From Clostridia bacterium (GTDB lineage: Bacteria > Bacillota > Clostridia > Oscillospirales > Acutalibacteraceae): a stretch of DNA of 64,000 nt. The stretch covers positions 21,113 through 85,112 of the forward strand of contig JAFXAP010000003.1 of the NCBI GenBank assembly GCA_017516965.1, given 5' to 3'. Shown here piece after piece: positions 26,803 to 35,326 of the stretch (within the stretch, counting starts at the first letter, position 1; each line of letters starts with the position of its first letter). Position numbers and translations under genes: made by a program. The notes below the pieces were generated by a model, which saw only the letters and a list, made by a program, of their open reading frames with translations, searched no databases and was not told where the DNA came from.

Positions 26803-28920
26803 GTGAAAAAAGCATTAAGTCGTCTTTTTGCTGTGATTTTAGCTATAGTTCTGGCTGCAGGTGCTGTTTCGGCTGTTTCTGCTACTACGGCAAATGATTC
26901 CTATACTTATTGGAAAAACATTGGTACAAAAAGAAAAGCAGTTTACAGCAAACCTATGTATGACGTTGGTGAAGTTATCGACGTTACAACACTTGGTATC
27001 GCACGCTTGACTGGCATCACAAGCATGTGCAGAGACAACAAAAACAATCTTTATATACTCGATTCTAATTCACGTATTGTGGTTTTAGATAATAATTATA
27101 ACCTTGTAAGAGAAATTGGTCTTATTGATGAGACAATCTCTTACGAAGGTGCCAAAGGCATCTATTTTAACGATGGTAAATTGTATGTTTGCAACACCAC
27201 TGGCGGAAACATTTTAATTATCGACTCGGAAGGCAAGTTGCTTGATACAATTGAAAAACCAACATCAGATAAGGCAAACCTTATCCCTGATGACTTTCTA
27301 TTTGAACCTACCAGAATAGCACGTGACAACAACGGATTTATGTACGTGTTGTGTTCTACTTCTCGATATGGTGCGTTGCTTTACTCACCTGAAAGAGAGT
27401 TCTTAGGTTTTTATGGCGCTAACACAGTAAAAACAACGGTTGCTTCGGTTCTTACAAACATTTCAAATCGTTTGTTCCCTAACCCCGAAAAACATGCAAA
27501 TAAAATTAAAGAATTTGCAGATCCGTTTGTTGATATTACTGTTGATGATGAAGGCTTTGTTTACACATGTAACCCATGGCTTTCAAACTACACCGCAAAC
27601 AGCAAGGGCCAGATAAGACGTCTAAGCCCCGGCTTTGCTAAAAACCTTCTTGATGGCGATGCAAACTATCGAGATGAAGAAATCGCTTGGTCAATATACA
27701 ATCCTGCTCCAACCTTGAGCAAACAAGACCTTTGTGACATAGAGGTTGACAAAAACGGTTTTATATACGCTCTTGAGTCAATGTATGACAAGGTATTTTT
27801 GTTTGACCCCGATTCCAATATGATTACCACCTTTGGCGGCGGTATTGGTAAAGCAACACAAAAGGGTACCTTTACCGAGGCTTGCGCTATGGTTTTGAAA
27901 AATGATGGCGAAAAGGTGCTTATAGCTGATGCGAGTTCAGGTAATATAACCGAATTTAAGATTAATGAGTTTGGTAAAAATGTTAAAAAACTTGACTATT
28001 TAACTAAAGAAGGTCATTATGATCAGGTAAAAGCAGGATGGGAAGAAGTTTTATCACAGGATGCTAACTGTCAGGTTGCATACAGTGGTATTGCAAATGC
28101 CTACCTTGAAGAAAAAAACTATGATATGGCTCTTCATTATGCAAAACTCGGCTATGATAAAAAGACATACGGCGTTGCTTTTGAATACGTTCGTACCAAT
28201 TTCATAAGCGATAATTTTGCTTGGATATTTGCTGTGCTTGTTGTCGTTATTCTTGGCGCTATTGCATTTATGTTTGTTACCAATAAGAAAAAGGTTGTTC
28301 TTATTAAAAATAAGTCTTTAAATCTTATGCTAACAACAATGATTCATCCGTCCAACAACTTTACCGACATTAAAGAGAAGGGTCTTGGTTCTGTACCGCT
28401 ATCGCTGTTGCTTATAGTGCTTTACTATGTAGTAACTGTTCTAAAGACCATTGCAGGCGGTTTCTTATTCACCAATTATGATCCTGCAAACTTCAATAGT
28501 ATTATAGTTTTGATACGTTCTGTAGGTCTTGTTGTTTTATGGATTATATCTAACTGGCTTGTTTGTACTTTGCTTGGCGGTAAGGGTAAACTTAAAGAAA
28601 TCCTAATAGTTACTTCTTACAGCTTGTTACCGCTTATTCTTGAAGGCGTAATTAATATTATTCTTTCAAACGTACTCTTGCCTGTAGAAGCATCGTTCCT
28701 AAGCATATTGTCAGCACTCGGATTTATCTATTTTGCATTTATGCTTGTTATCGGTATGCTCAAGATACACGATTACTCAATGGGCAAGTTTATATGGACA
28801 ACAATTCTTTCGGTTGCAGGCATAGCAATCATCATATTCCTTATGATAATGCTCGTTATTCTTCTTCAGCAGTTTGGTGGCTTCCTTGTTACCATTGCTA
28901 CTGAAATACTATCTATTTAA
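26803..28920 (+). CDS. Signal-peptide NHL-repeat beta-propeller / TPR / Yip1-like membrane protein
   Basis: 705 residues from GTG 26803; AAGGAG (26788-26793) touches ATG 26794 and so favours the GTG. A signal sequence is followed by a six-bladed NHL-type propeller (about 35-390) with repeated patterns such as NNLYILDSNSRIVVLDNNY, GFMYVLCSTSRYG and GFIYALESMYDKVFLFD. One or two TPR-like helices follow (GWEEVLSQDANCQVAYSGIA). A membrane helix near 475 leads into a multi-pass C-terminal region (about 520-705) resembling the Yip1 family. Proteins of this plan sit beside ABC sugar transporters and DUF5696 proteins in Paenibacillus and Clostridia, from memory; the function is unknown. An outside sensor or scaffold for sugar capture fits the layout. 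Confidence 0.75.
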   Translation: MKKALSRLFAVILAIVLAAGAVSAVSATTANDSYTYWKNIGTKRKAVYSKPMYDVGEVIDVTTLGIARLTGITSMCRDNKNNLYILDSNSRIVVLDNNYNLVREIGLIDETISYEGAKGIYFNDGKLYVCNTTGGNILIIDSEGKLLDTIEKPTSDKANLIPDDFLFEPTRIARDNNGFMYVLCSTSRYGALLYSPEREFLGFYGANTVKTTVASVLTNISNRLFPNPEKHANKIKEFADPFVDITVDDEGFVYTCNPWLSNYTANSKGQIRRLSPGFAKNLLDGDANYRDEEIAWSIYNPAPTLSKQDLCDIEVDKNGFIYALESMYDKVFLFDPDSNMITTFGGGIGKATQKGTFTEACAMVLKNDGEKVLIADASSGNITEFKINEFGKNVKKLDYLTKEGHYDQVKAGWEEVLSQDANCQVAYSGIANAYLEEKNYDMALHYAKLGYDKKTYGVAFEYVRTNFISDNFAWIFAVLVVVILGAIAFMFVTNKKKVVLIKNKSLNLMLTTMIHPSNNFTDIKEKGLGSVPLSLLLIVLYYVVTVLKTIAGGFLFTNYDPANFNSIIVLIRSVGLVVLWIISNWLVCTLLGGKGKLKEILIVTSYSLLPLILEGVINIILSNVLLPVEASFLSILSALGFIYFAFMLVIGMLKIHDYSMGKFIWTTILSVAGIAIIIFLMIMLVILLQQFGGFLVTIATEILSI

Positions 28921-28937
28921 AAAGGAGGAACTATTTT

Positions 28938-31232
28938 ATGAAAAAACGCATATTAAGTATATTCCTTTGTCTGTTCCTCCTTGCAAGTCTTACCGCCTGT
29001 GGCGGTGGGGTTGTTTATGAACCCGCGCAAAAGGGATTTGACAAAGACGTTATATCAAACGCGCCGCTTGCGGATGAGGTTATCGCCACAAACGATAAAT
29101 ACACCCTTCAGTACGATGCTGAAACAGGCGCTGTAAATCTTATTGAAACCGATACTGAAAACATTTGGGAAGTTTGTCCAACACCTAAAAAAGAACCCGA
29201 GCTCAATGAATTCGGTCTTCCTATGTCAAGAGACGATTTTACCCAATCACCAATTCAGATTGGTTTTCAGAATGCTGCTAAGGGTATTGAAAGCGGTGAA
29301 AACGTTGCTAAGGTAACATCTTTTAATGATGCATTGCTTTTAGGCAAAGTTACCTATACCCCAATTGAAAAAGACGGTCGACGCGTTGGCGTTACTGTGG
29401 CTTACTATTTTACCGAACAAGAAATTATGGTACCTGTTGACTATATTCTTGAAAAGGATTATGTAAGAATTTCAATTAACACAAAAAATATTCAGGAAGG
29501 CGAGAAAAATCGCTTAACAAGTATTGCGTTGGCGCCCTTCTTGAATGCAGTTGAAAATGATACCCCCGATTCATATTTGTTTATGCCATCGGGTTCAGGT
29601 GCTTTGATTAACACCAAAACCAATACTGATATCGGTTATGCGTACAGCTCATATGTATATGGCGAAGATATCGCTATGGATGAGCAGTATAACCCCGGTA
29701 ACGAAACTCCTGTTCGTATGCCTGTTTACGGTTATAAATCGGGTGAACTCGGCGGTTTTTCAATTATTGAAAAAGGCTCAGATGCTGCGATGATTAACGT
29801 AACATCAGGTAGTAAAACATATGGTTTCTCATCGGTATATGCTTCGTTTAATCTTCGTGGATTTACCAACTATATAACCAGAAACTTTAACCAGACATAT
29901 TCTAATGCTATTTTCCCAAATAATATGATAGATTGTGAACTTTCAGTTCGTTTCTATCCACTAAAAGGTGAAAATGCAAACTATAACGGTATGGCAGACA
30001 TTTACCGTGATTATTTGGTTAAGGAGTGCGGTCTTACCAAAACCGATGAAGAAAAGGCTGTTAACATTGATGTTATAGGCGGCGCCGAAATTACAAAATC
30101 ATTCCTCGGTGTTCCTTACAAAACCGTTTTTGATACAACAAATATTAATGAGGCAACCGACATTATTTCAAAGCTTAATTCCAACAACATAAAAGATATG
30201 TCGGTAAAACTTAAAGGTTTTGGTGAAAGCGGTGTTGACATTGGCGAGGTAGGTGGCGGCTATACTATAGACGGCAACCTGGCTTCTAAGGCAGATGCCA
30301 AGGCTTTTGTAGATTATTGTGCCGAAAATGGCATTGATACCTATATGGATTATGAACTTGTTAAGTTCTCTTCGGGTGGTTCAGGATTTTCCACCTCAAA
30401 AGATGCTGTTATGAACAGTGGCTACATTACCGCTATTCAGTACATTTTTGACAGAGCTATCCGCAACAATGAAAAGGATTTAAAATATTATCTCCTTCGT
30501 CCTGTAAGATTTGGCGACGCTGTTGAAAAATCACTAAAAGCAAACGCTAAATGGAATTTTGGCGGTGTTTCATTCGATACTTTGTCATCTCTCTCATATT
30601 CAGACTATTCTGATTATAATGAAACCGTACTTTATAACGCTAAACAAGGTTATGCTGACGCTGTTGCAGGCGCATTGTCAAAGGTTAAAGAAAACAATCA
30701 AAAACTTTTGGCTTCAAGCGCAAATATCTATGCAGCGCTTAAAGCAAACATTGTTACCGAAGCTCCTATAGATTCACTTAACGGTTATGCATTTATCGAA
30801 AGCGTACCGTTCTACACTATGGTACTCAAAGGTTACGTTCCAATGACTACCGAATCTATCAATCGCGCAACAACACCTAAAAAAGCATTCTTAGGCGCTG
30901 TTGAAAGCGGTATTGGTCTTAACTATACTGTAATCAAAAAGTGGGATAATTCACTTGTTAACTCTGATTACACCTACTTCTTCAGCACAAAGTTTGACGG
31001 AGTTGAAAATCAGATAATCAATGAGTATAACGACTACTCAAAATATTTTGAGAGTGTCAAGGGTGCAAAGATTGTTTCTAACACTATTGTTAGTAAAGGC
31101 GTTCATTGCACAATGTTTGATAACGGTGTTACAGTTTACGTTAACTATAACGACAAAGCAGTTGAGACACCGGCAGGTAAAGTAGCCGCTATGAACTATA
31201 TTGTTACAACAGGAGGTGCAGTAAATGAGTAA
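28938..31232 (+). CDS. DUF5696-like surface lipoprotein
   Basis: 764 residues. Lipoprotein signal MKKRILSIFLCLFLLASLTAC with lipobox LTAC at C21. A beta-rich N-terminal half (about 50-370) is followed by a region with alternating helices and strands (about 380-720) resembling a TIM barrel; it includes LNSNNIKDMSVKLKGFGES and FVDYCAENGIDTYMDYELV. I associate this plan with DUF5696 but could not check it. A distant glycoside hydrolase role is possible; no catalytic pair is confirmed. It lies 18 bp after the propeller gene and overlaps the next permease gene by 8 bp, a tightly coupled operon. Confidence 0.7.
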   Translation: MKKRILSIFLCLFLLASLTACGGGVVYEPAQKGFDKDVISNAPLADEVIATNDKYTLQYDAETGAVNLIETDTENIWEVCPTPKKEPELNEFGLPMSRDDFTQSPIQIGFQNAAKGIESGENVAKVTSFNDALLLGKVTYTPIEKDGRRVGVTVAYYFTEQEIMVPVDYILEKDYVRISINTKNIQEGEKNRLTSIALAPFLNAVENDTPDSYLFMPSGSGALINTKTNTDIGYAYSSYVYGEDIAMDEQYNPGNETPVRMPVYGYKSGELGGFSIIEKGSDAAMINVTSGSKTYGFSSVYASFNLRGFTNYITRNFNQTYSNAIFPNNMIDCELSVRFYPLKGENANYNGMADIYRDYLVKECGLTKTDEEKAVNIDVIGGAEITKSFLGVPYKTVFDTTNINEATDIISKLNSNNIKDMSVKLKGFGESGVDIGEVGGGYTIDGNLASKADAKAFVDYCAENGIDTYMDYELVKFSSGGSGFSTSKDAVMNSGYITAIQYIFDRAIRNNEKDLKYYLLRPVRFGDAVEKSLKANAKWNFGGVSFDTLSSLSYSDYSDYNETVLYNAKQGYADAVAGALSKVKENNQKLLASSANIYAALKANIVTEAPIDSLNGYAFIESVPFYTMVLKGYVPMTTESINRATTPKKAFLGAVESGIGLNYTVIKKWDNSLVNSDYTYFFSTKFDGVENQIINEYNDYSKYFESVKGAKIVSNTIVSKGVHCTMFDNGVTVYVNYNDKAVETPAGKVAAMNYIVTTGGAVNE

Positions 31233-32127
31233 GCTTAAAAAGAGCAGGGGAATTGAAGAATTAAAGTCTCGCTATGGTTTTATGTTTGTTTTACCGTGGA
31301 TCATAGGTCTTGTTATGTTCTTCCTCTATCCACTCATACAGTCGATTGTTTATTCATTCTCTGATGTTGCAGTTAGTCCCGGTGGCGTAGATATTAAATT
31401 TGTTGGTTTAAAACATTATATTGAAATCTTAAAGGTTGACCAAAACTATACAACAGAACTTACAACCTCACTCACCAGTATTGTTTATTCATTGCCTATA
31501 ATTCTTATCTTAAGTCTTGTTTTGGCAATGATGCTCAATCAAAAATTCCGTGGTCGTATATTTTTCAGAGCGCTTTACTTCTTACCGGTTATCATCGCAA
31601 CCGGTCAGGTTATGAAGCTTGTTTTTGAAACAACTGATGACAGCCTTACCGAAATGGGTGTTTCGGGTGGTATGGCTTCGGGTATGATTACCGTTGAAGA
31701 TTTGACGGGTATGCTCAATATGAGCACTGAAGTTGCTAAGTTTATTACAACAACCATAAATGATATATTCAATCTTATCTGGTCTTGTGGTATTCAGATT
31801 GTTTTGTACCTTTCAGGTTTGCAATCAATTCCTGCAACCTTGTATGAGGCATCCAGAGTTGAGGGCGCTACCAAGTGGGAAGAGTTTTGGTTTATTACCT
31901 TCCCAATGCTTTCACGAATCACATTGCTTGTAGGTGTGTTCACAATGGTTGAACTGTTTATTAATGAACGCACACCGTTGGTTGAGCGTGTATATGGTAG
32001 TATGCTTACCGGTCAGTATGATAAACCGTCAGCAATGATTTGGTTATATTTCATTATCGTTAGTGCAATAATGGGCGTGATAATATTCTTATTTAATCGC
32101 TTCGTTATGAAACGCTACGAAGCGTAA
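31225..32127 (+). CDS. Carbohydrate ABC transporter permease (MalF type), second pair
   Basis: 300 residues, six helices (FVLPWIIGLVMFFLYPLIQS first), EAA loop LYEASRVEGATKWEEFWFIT near residue 205. The periplasmic-side loop between helices 3 and 4 is enlarged (about 135-175). AGGAGGTG within the end of the previous gene serves as RBS. It differs clearly from the first MalF-type permease, so it belongs to a second transporter and is not a recent duplicate. Confidence 0.92.
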   Translation: MSKLKKSRGIEELKSRYGFMFVLPWIIGLVMFFLYPLIQSIVYSFSDVAVSPGGVDIKFVGLKHYIEILKVDQNYTTELTTSLTSIVYSLPIILILSLVLAMMLNQKFRGRIFFRALYFLPVIIATGQVMKLVFETTDDSLTEMGVSGGMASGMITVEDLTGMLNMSTEVAKFITTTINDIFNLIWSCGIQIVLYLSGLQSIPATLYEASRVEGATKWEEFWFITFPMLSRITLLVGVFTMVELFINERTPLVERVYGSMLTGQYDKPSAMIWLYFIIVSAIMGVIIFLFNRFVMKRYEA

Positions 32128-32145
32128 TAAGGGAGGTAGACACAA

Positions 32146-33177
32146 ATGAATAATCCCTTTAAAAATATAAAAGAGGCTGACAAACTAAAGGCCATAAAAT
32201 ACGCTAACGTAGGCGGAAGTGTGTTGTATTCTTTGTTCAGATATGCATTGCTTTTGTCAATTGGATTTATTATCATATATCCGCTTTTGTATATGATTGT
32301 AACTTCAATTACAAGTCCGTTAGCATTCCTTAACTCAACACGTGTTTGGATTCCTACCGATTTTCTTATAAAAGACAACTATGCAAAGGCACTACAGGCG
32401 CTCGATTACTGGGATTCTCTTAAAAACACTTTCTTTTACCCAATAGCCAGCGCTTTGCTCGAGGTTTGCTCTTGCGCTATTATCGGTTACGGTTTTGCGC
32501 GTTTTAACTTCAAGGGCAAAAAAATTCTTTCAGGCATATTGTTCCTTACAATTCTTATTCCTGAAATGATGTTGGTTATGCCACGAATGGCTAACTACGG
32601 CAACCTTGATTTCTTGGGCATCTTCGGCGGTATTGAAAAATTAGTTGAGTGGGTAGCTTCCTTGTTTGGTTCTGATATCACAGCAACATTTGACCTAACC
32701 CCCAACATTGTAAACACAGGTTGGACAATGTGGTTACCGTCATTCTTTGGTATTGGTCTTCGTTCTGGTGTGCTTATCTACATCTACATACAATTCTTCA
32801 CAGGTCTTCCTCGTGAACTTGAAGAAGCTGCGTGGGTTGATGGTGCAGGTCCGTTAAAAACATTCCTTAAAATTGCGGTTCCTTCATCAAGCGTTGTGTT
32901 TATTACCGTATTGGTGTTCTCAATCGTTTGGCACTGGAATGATTCATTGCTTACCAGCATCTATTTCACTGAAACAGAACCTTTGGCACCGGCTCTTGTA
33001 GGCGCAAAAGAATACTTGGGCGCTGCTTGGGGATTGTATGGCGGTAAGGGTGCTCCGCAGCAGGCGGCTGTTATGATGGCGATATGCCTGTTGTTCATTA
33101 CTCCTGTACTTATTTTCTATATGTTTATTCAACGTGGTTTTGTTGAAAGTATTGACCGTGTTGGTATTACAGGTTAA
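32146..33177 (+). CDS. Carbohydrate ABC transporter permease (MalG type), second pair
   Basis: 343 residues, longer than usual because of an insertion around residues 155-200 between central helices (FGGIEKLVEWVASLFGSD). EAA loop EEAAWVDGAGPLKTFLKIAVP near 225-245. RBS GGGAGG before ATG 32146. Followed by a strong terminator, so it closes the first operon of the locus. Confidence 0.92.
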   Translation: MNNPFKNIKEADKLKAIKYANVGGSVLYSLFRYALLLSIGFIIIYPLLYMIVTSITSPLAFLNSTRVWIPTDFLIKDNYAKALQALDYWDSLKNTFFYPIASALLEVCSCAIIGYGFARFNFKGKKILSGILFLTILIPEMMLVMPRMANYGNLDFLGIFGGIEKLVEWVASLFGSDITATFDLTPNIVNTGWTMWLPSFFGIGLRSGVLIYIYIQFFTGLPRELEEAAWVDGAGPLKTFLKIAVPSSSVVFITVLVFSIVWHWNDSLLTSIYFTETEPLAPALVGAKEYLGAAWGLYGGKGAPQQAAVMMAICLLFITPVLIFYMFIQRGFVESIDRVGITG

Positions 33178-33181
33178 TTTT

Positions 33182-33213
33182 AAAAAACGGTGGTTGCTTA
33201 CCACCGTTTTTTT
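33182..33213 (+). terminator. Terminator after the second permease pair
   Basis: AAAAAACGGTGG (33182-33193) / CCACCGTTTTTTT (33201-33213), loop TTGCTTA. Both flanks are A/T tracts, so it may work in both directions. Confidence 0.92.
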
Positions 33214-33296
33214 GTGCAAAAAAACTATATTTTTTACCCAGAAACACTAAAATTTTAATAAATAATATTGACAAAAATAGTTTTTGGTAATATAAT
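33209..33296 (+). promoter_or_regulatory. Promoter of the second solute-binding protein, with a TTTTTGTGCAAAAA site upstream
   Basis: TTGACA (33268-33273), 17-bp spacer, TATAAT (33291-33296). TTTTTGTGCAAAAA at 33209-33222 matches the sites before the first binding-protein gene, though here it partly overlaps the terminator T-run. The leader is about 120 nt. Confidence 0.75.
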
Positions 33297-33421
33297 TCTA
33301 ACTGTAGAGATATGTTTGTATTTGTGAAAGCGTGCTGTGTATTTTGCTATTACAAATACATATGTATCAGATACGTTCGTGCTATAACGCACAATTTATT
33401 TAAAAAAGGAGAAAATTGAAC

Positions 33422-35005
33422 ATGTTCAACAAAACAAAGCGCATTTTTGCAATTGTGCTTGCAGTTGCATTGGTATTTGCCCTTGCAGGCTGTAAAGGCG
33501 TTGAGGACGACGGTTCTTCTGTAGAGTACGTAATCGAAGAAGAAGTTGTTGTTCAAGGCGGTAACAACAGCGGTACAACTACTATAGTTGGCGGCAATGA
33601 CAACAATGCCAATACCAATGATGGTAACACAGGTAACACTGGCAACACCGGTAACACTGGCAACACCGGTAACACCGGCAACACCGGTAACACTGGTAAC
33701 ACTGGTAATACTGGTAACACTGGTAATACTGGTAATACCGGTAACACAGGTAATACCGGTAACACTGGTAACACTGGTAACACAGGTAATACAGGTAATA
33801 CCGGTAACACCGATAACACAGGCATTGACTACGAGGCACTTAAGGGCACAACCGTTAAGTTTGCATCTACTATCGATCCTAAAGACGACGGTACACAGTA
33901 CGTTGTTGATAGCTTTGAAGAAAAGTATGGCATAAAGGTTGAAATCGTTAAATGTACACTTCCTGGTTATGTTCAGGAAATGCAAGGTCTTATCGCTAAC
34001 GGTAATGCGCCTGACGTAGGTCGTTCAAACGGTGACTTCCCGGCATGTATTGCATACTTCGATTCACTTGACAAGTCAAAGATGGACTACAATGATCCTA
34101 TCTGGAATCAGAACACCTTCCGTCTTACAACCTTTAATGGTTCACCTTATATGTGTGATACATATGGTTGTTACTGGACAGAGCTTGACATCGTTATGTA
34201 TTCTAAGCGTTTGCTCAAGGCTGCTGGTTGCCCAACCCCACAAGAACTTGACGCTCAGGGTCAGTGGACTTGGGACAACTTTATGATGATCGCTGAAAAG
34301 TGCACTCAGAAGATGGGCGCACCTGCTGGTTGTATCAACACTACTGAACTTGGTCTTCACATGGCTGGCGGTAACGTATTCAAAATCCAAAACGAAAAAA
34401 TCGTTAACGGTATTGATGGTAAAACAACCGCTATCGTTAAGAAGTTTGCTGAAGCTTGGAAAAAAGGTATCCTCAACAACAAATCTACAGTTGGTATAGC
34501 TGAAGGTACAACCGCTATCGGTACCGGTCACGCTTGGTCACTCCGTAAAGACGGTGACGTTGCTGCTCGTGGTGCTCAGGTAGCTGACCTCGGTTTCTAT
34601 TACTTGCCCTCTTACACAGCTGGTGGCGCAAGACCTGCAACCGGTATCTTCCGTGGTTTCGGTATCATGCGTGGTGCTGCTAACCCTGTAGGCGGCGGCG
34701 TATTCCTCCGTCACTACCTCGACGTTAACAACTATGATACCGTTAACGCATTCATCAACGAAGATGCTAAAAGCTTCTTCTTCCAGCTTACTACACAGGA
34801 TTACGCAGAAAACTACAATCCATACCTCACATACATTGGTCTTAACCAGGATATCGCTGGTGTTAACTACGGTACTGATATCTACGGTGTTATGTATATG
34901 GATCCTTCTGCTGTTGATGGTAAGATGGCTGCTGTTAAGGCTGCTGTTGATAAGGGCGCTAAGAACCTTAACGACCACATCACTAAGTATCTCTATTCTA
35001 ACTAA
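33422..35005 (+). CDS. Sugar-binding lipoprotein of an ABC importer with a 21-unit Gly-Asn-Thr linker
   Basis: 527 residues from ATG 33422 (AAAGGAG upstream). Lipoprotein signal with LAGC at C24. A low-complexity linker (about residues 65-135) is built of 21 tandem Gly-Asn-Thr triplets. The rest (about 145-527) is a family-1 solute-binding domain: DSFEEKYGIKVEIVK, then GNAPDVGRSNGDFPA and CDTYGCYWTELDIVMYSKRL. It probably serves the second permease pair, with the linker holding the domain away from the membrane through the cell wall. It is followed by its own terminator. Confidence 0.9.
   Translation: MFNKTKRIFAIVLAVALVFALAGCKGVEDDGSSVEYVIEEEVVVQGGNNSGTTTIVGGNDNNANTNDGNTGNTGNTGNTGNTGNTGNTGNTGNTGNTGNTGNTGNTGNTGNTGNTGNTGNTGNTGNTGNTDNTGIDYEALKGTTVKFASTIDPKDDGTQYVVDSFEEKYGIKVEIVKCTLPGYVQEMQGLIANGNAPDVGRSNGDFPACIAYFDSLDKSKMDYNDPIWNQNTFRLTTFNGSPYMCDTYGCYWTELDIVMYSKRLLKAAGCPTPQELDAQGQWTWDNFMMIAEKCTQKMGAPAGCINTTELGLHMAGGNVFKIQNEKIVNGIDGKTTAIVKKFAEAWKKGILNNKSTVGIAEGTTAIGTGHAWSLRKDGDVAARGAQVADLGFYYLPSYTAGGARPATGIFRGFGIMRGAANPVGGGVFLRHYLDVNNYDTVNAFINEDAKSFFFQLTTQDYAENYNPYLTYIGLNQDIAGVNYGTDIYGVMYMDPSAVDGKMAAVKAAVDKGAKNLNDHITKYLYSN
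33623..33811 (+). repeat. 21 tandem copies of a 9-bp unit encoding Gly-Asn-Thr
   Basis: Units are GGY-AAY-ACN with no interruption from 33623 to 33811; the next triplet changes to Asp-Asn-Thr. Synonymous third-base variation (for example GGTAACACT, GGCAACACC, GGTAATACC) is scattered among units. Confidence 0.97.
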
Positions 35006-35035
35006 TAGACTTACTTCGGCTTAGTTAAAATTTTT

Positions 35036-35073
35036 AAAATGACTGCCATGGAAACATGGCAGTCATTTTTTTA
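35036..35073 (+). terminator. Strong terminator with GAAA tetraloop
   Basis: AAAATGACTGCCATG (35036-35050), GAAA, CATGGCAGTCATTTT (35055-35069), then more T. A perfect 15-bp stem. Confidence 0.94.
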
Positions 35074-35190
35074 TGTCATATTTTTTGCTAAGAAATACCA
35101 TATTGCGATTTATTATTTACAGTTTTTGTCACTACAATACAAAAAACACAAAAAAATTAAAAAAATTCAAAAAAATTTGTATATTTGTTA

Positions 35191-35219
35191 TTGACTTATT
35201 GACTGAAATTTGATATTAT
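35191..35219 (+). promoter_or_regulatory. Promoter of the large surface protein gene
   Basis: TTGACT (35191-35196), 17-bp spacer, TATTAT (35214-35219). The -35 region is duplicated: TTATTGAC occurs twice in tandem (35189-35204). The 320-bp gap otherwise holds the terminator, A-rich sequence and the leader described next. Confidence 0.75.
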
Positions 35220-35234
35220 TTAGAAGTAAATATA

Positions 35235-35326
35235 GGGTGTGATTTTATGCCCTGTTGGCGTAGGTCACATTTACAGCGCGTAAGCGCAAAAAAATTAGCT
35301 CGTATGGGCGGAAGGATGGTATTTTG
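35235..35326 (+). promoter_or_regulatory. Structured leader of the surface protein gene
   Basis: Within about 90 nt, TGTGA (35238-35242) can pair with TCACA (35265-35269), and GCGC-GTAA-GCGC (35276-35287) forms a GNRA-capped hairpin. It does not match a riboswitch consensus that I recognise. Confidence 0.35.

Noticed and set aside
33623-33811. Possible CRISPR-like array
   Set aside because: The repeats are 9 bp, contiguous and in frame in a coding region, with no spacers.
33553-33839. Long minus-strand frames made of Val-Leu-Pro or Tyr/Cys repeats
   Set aside because: They are antisense readings of the 9-bp repeat in the binding-protein linker, with no RBS or sensible protein.
35235-35326. 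c-di-GMP riboswitch
   Set aside because: The expected conserved blocks of GEMM-type riboswitches are not present.
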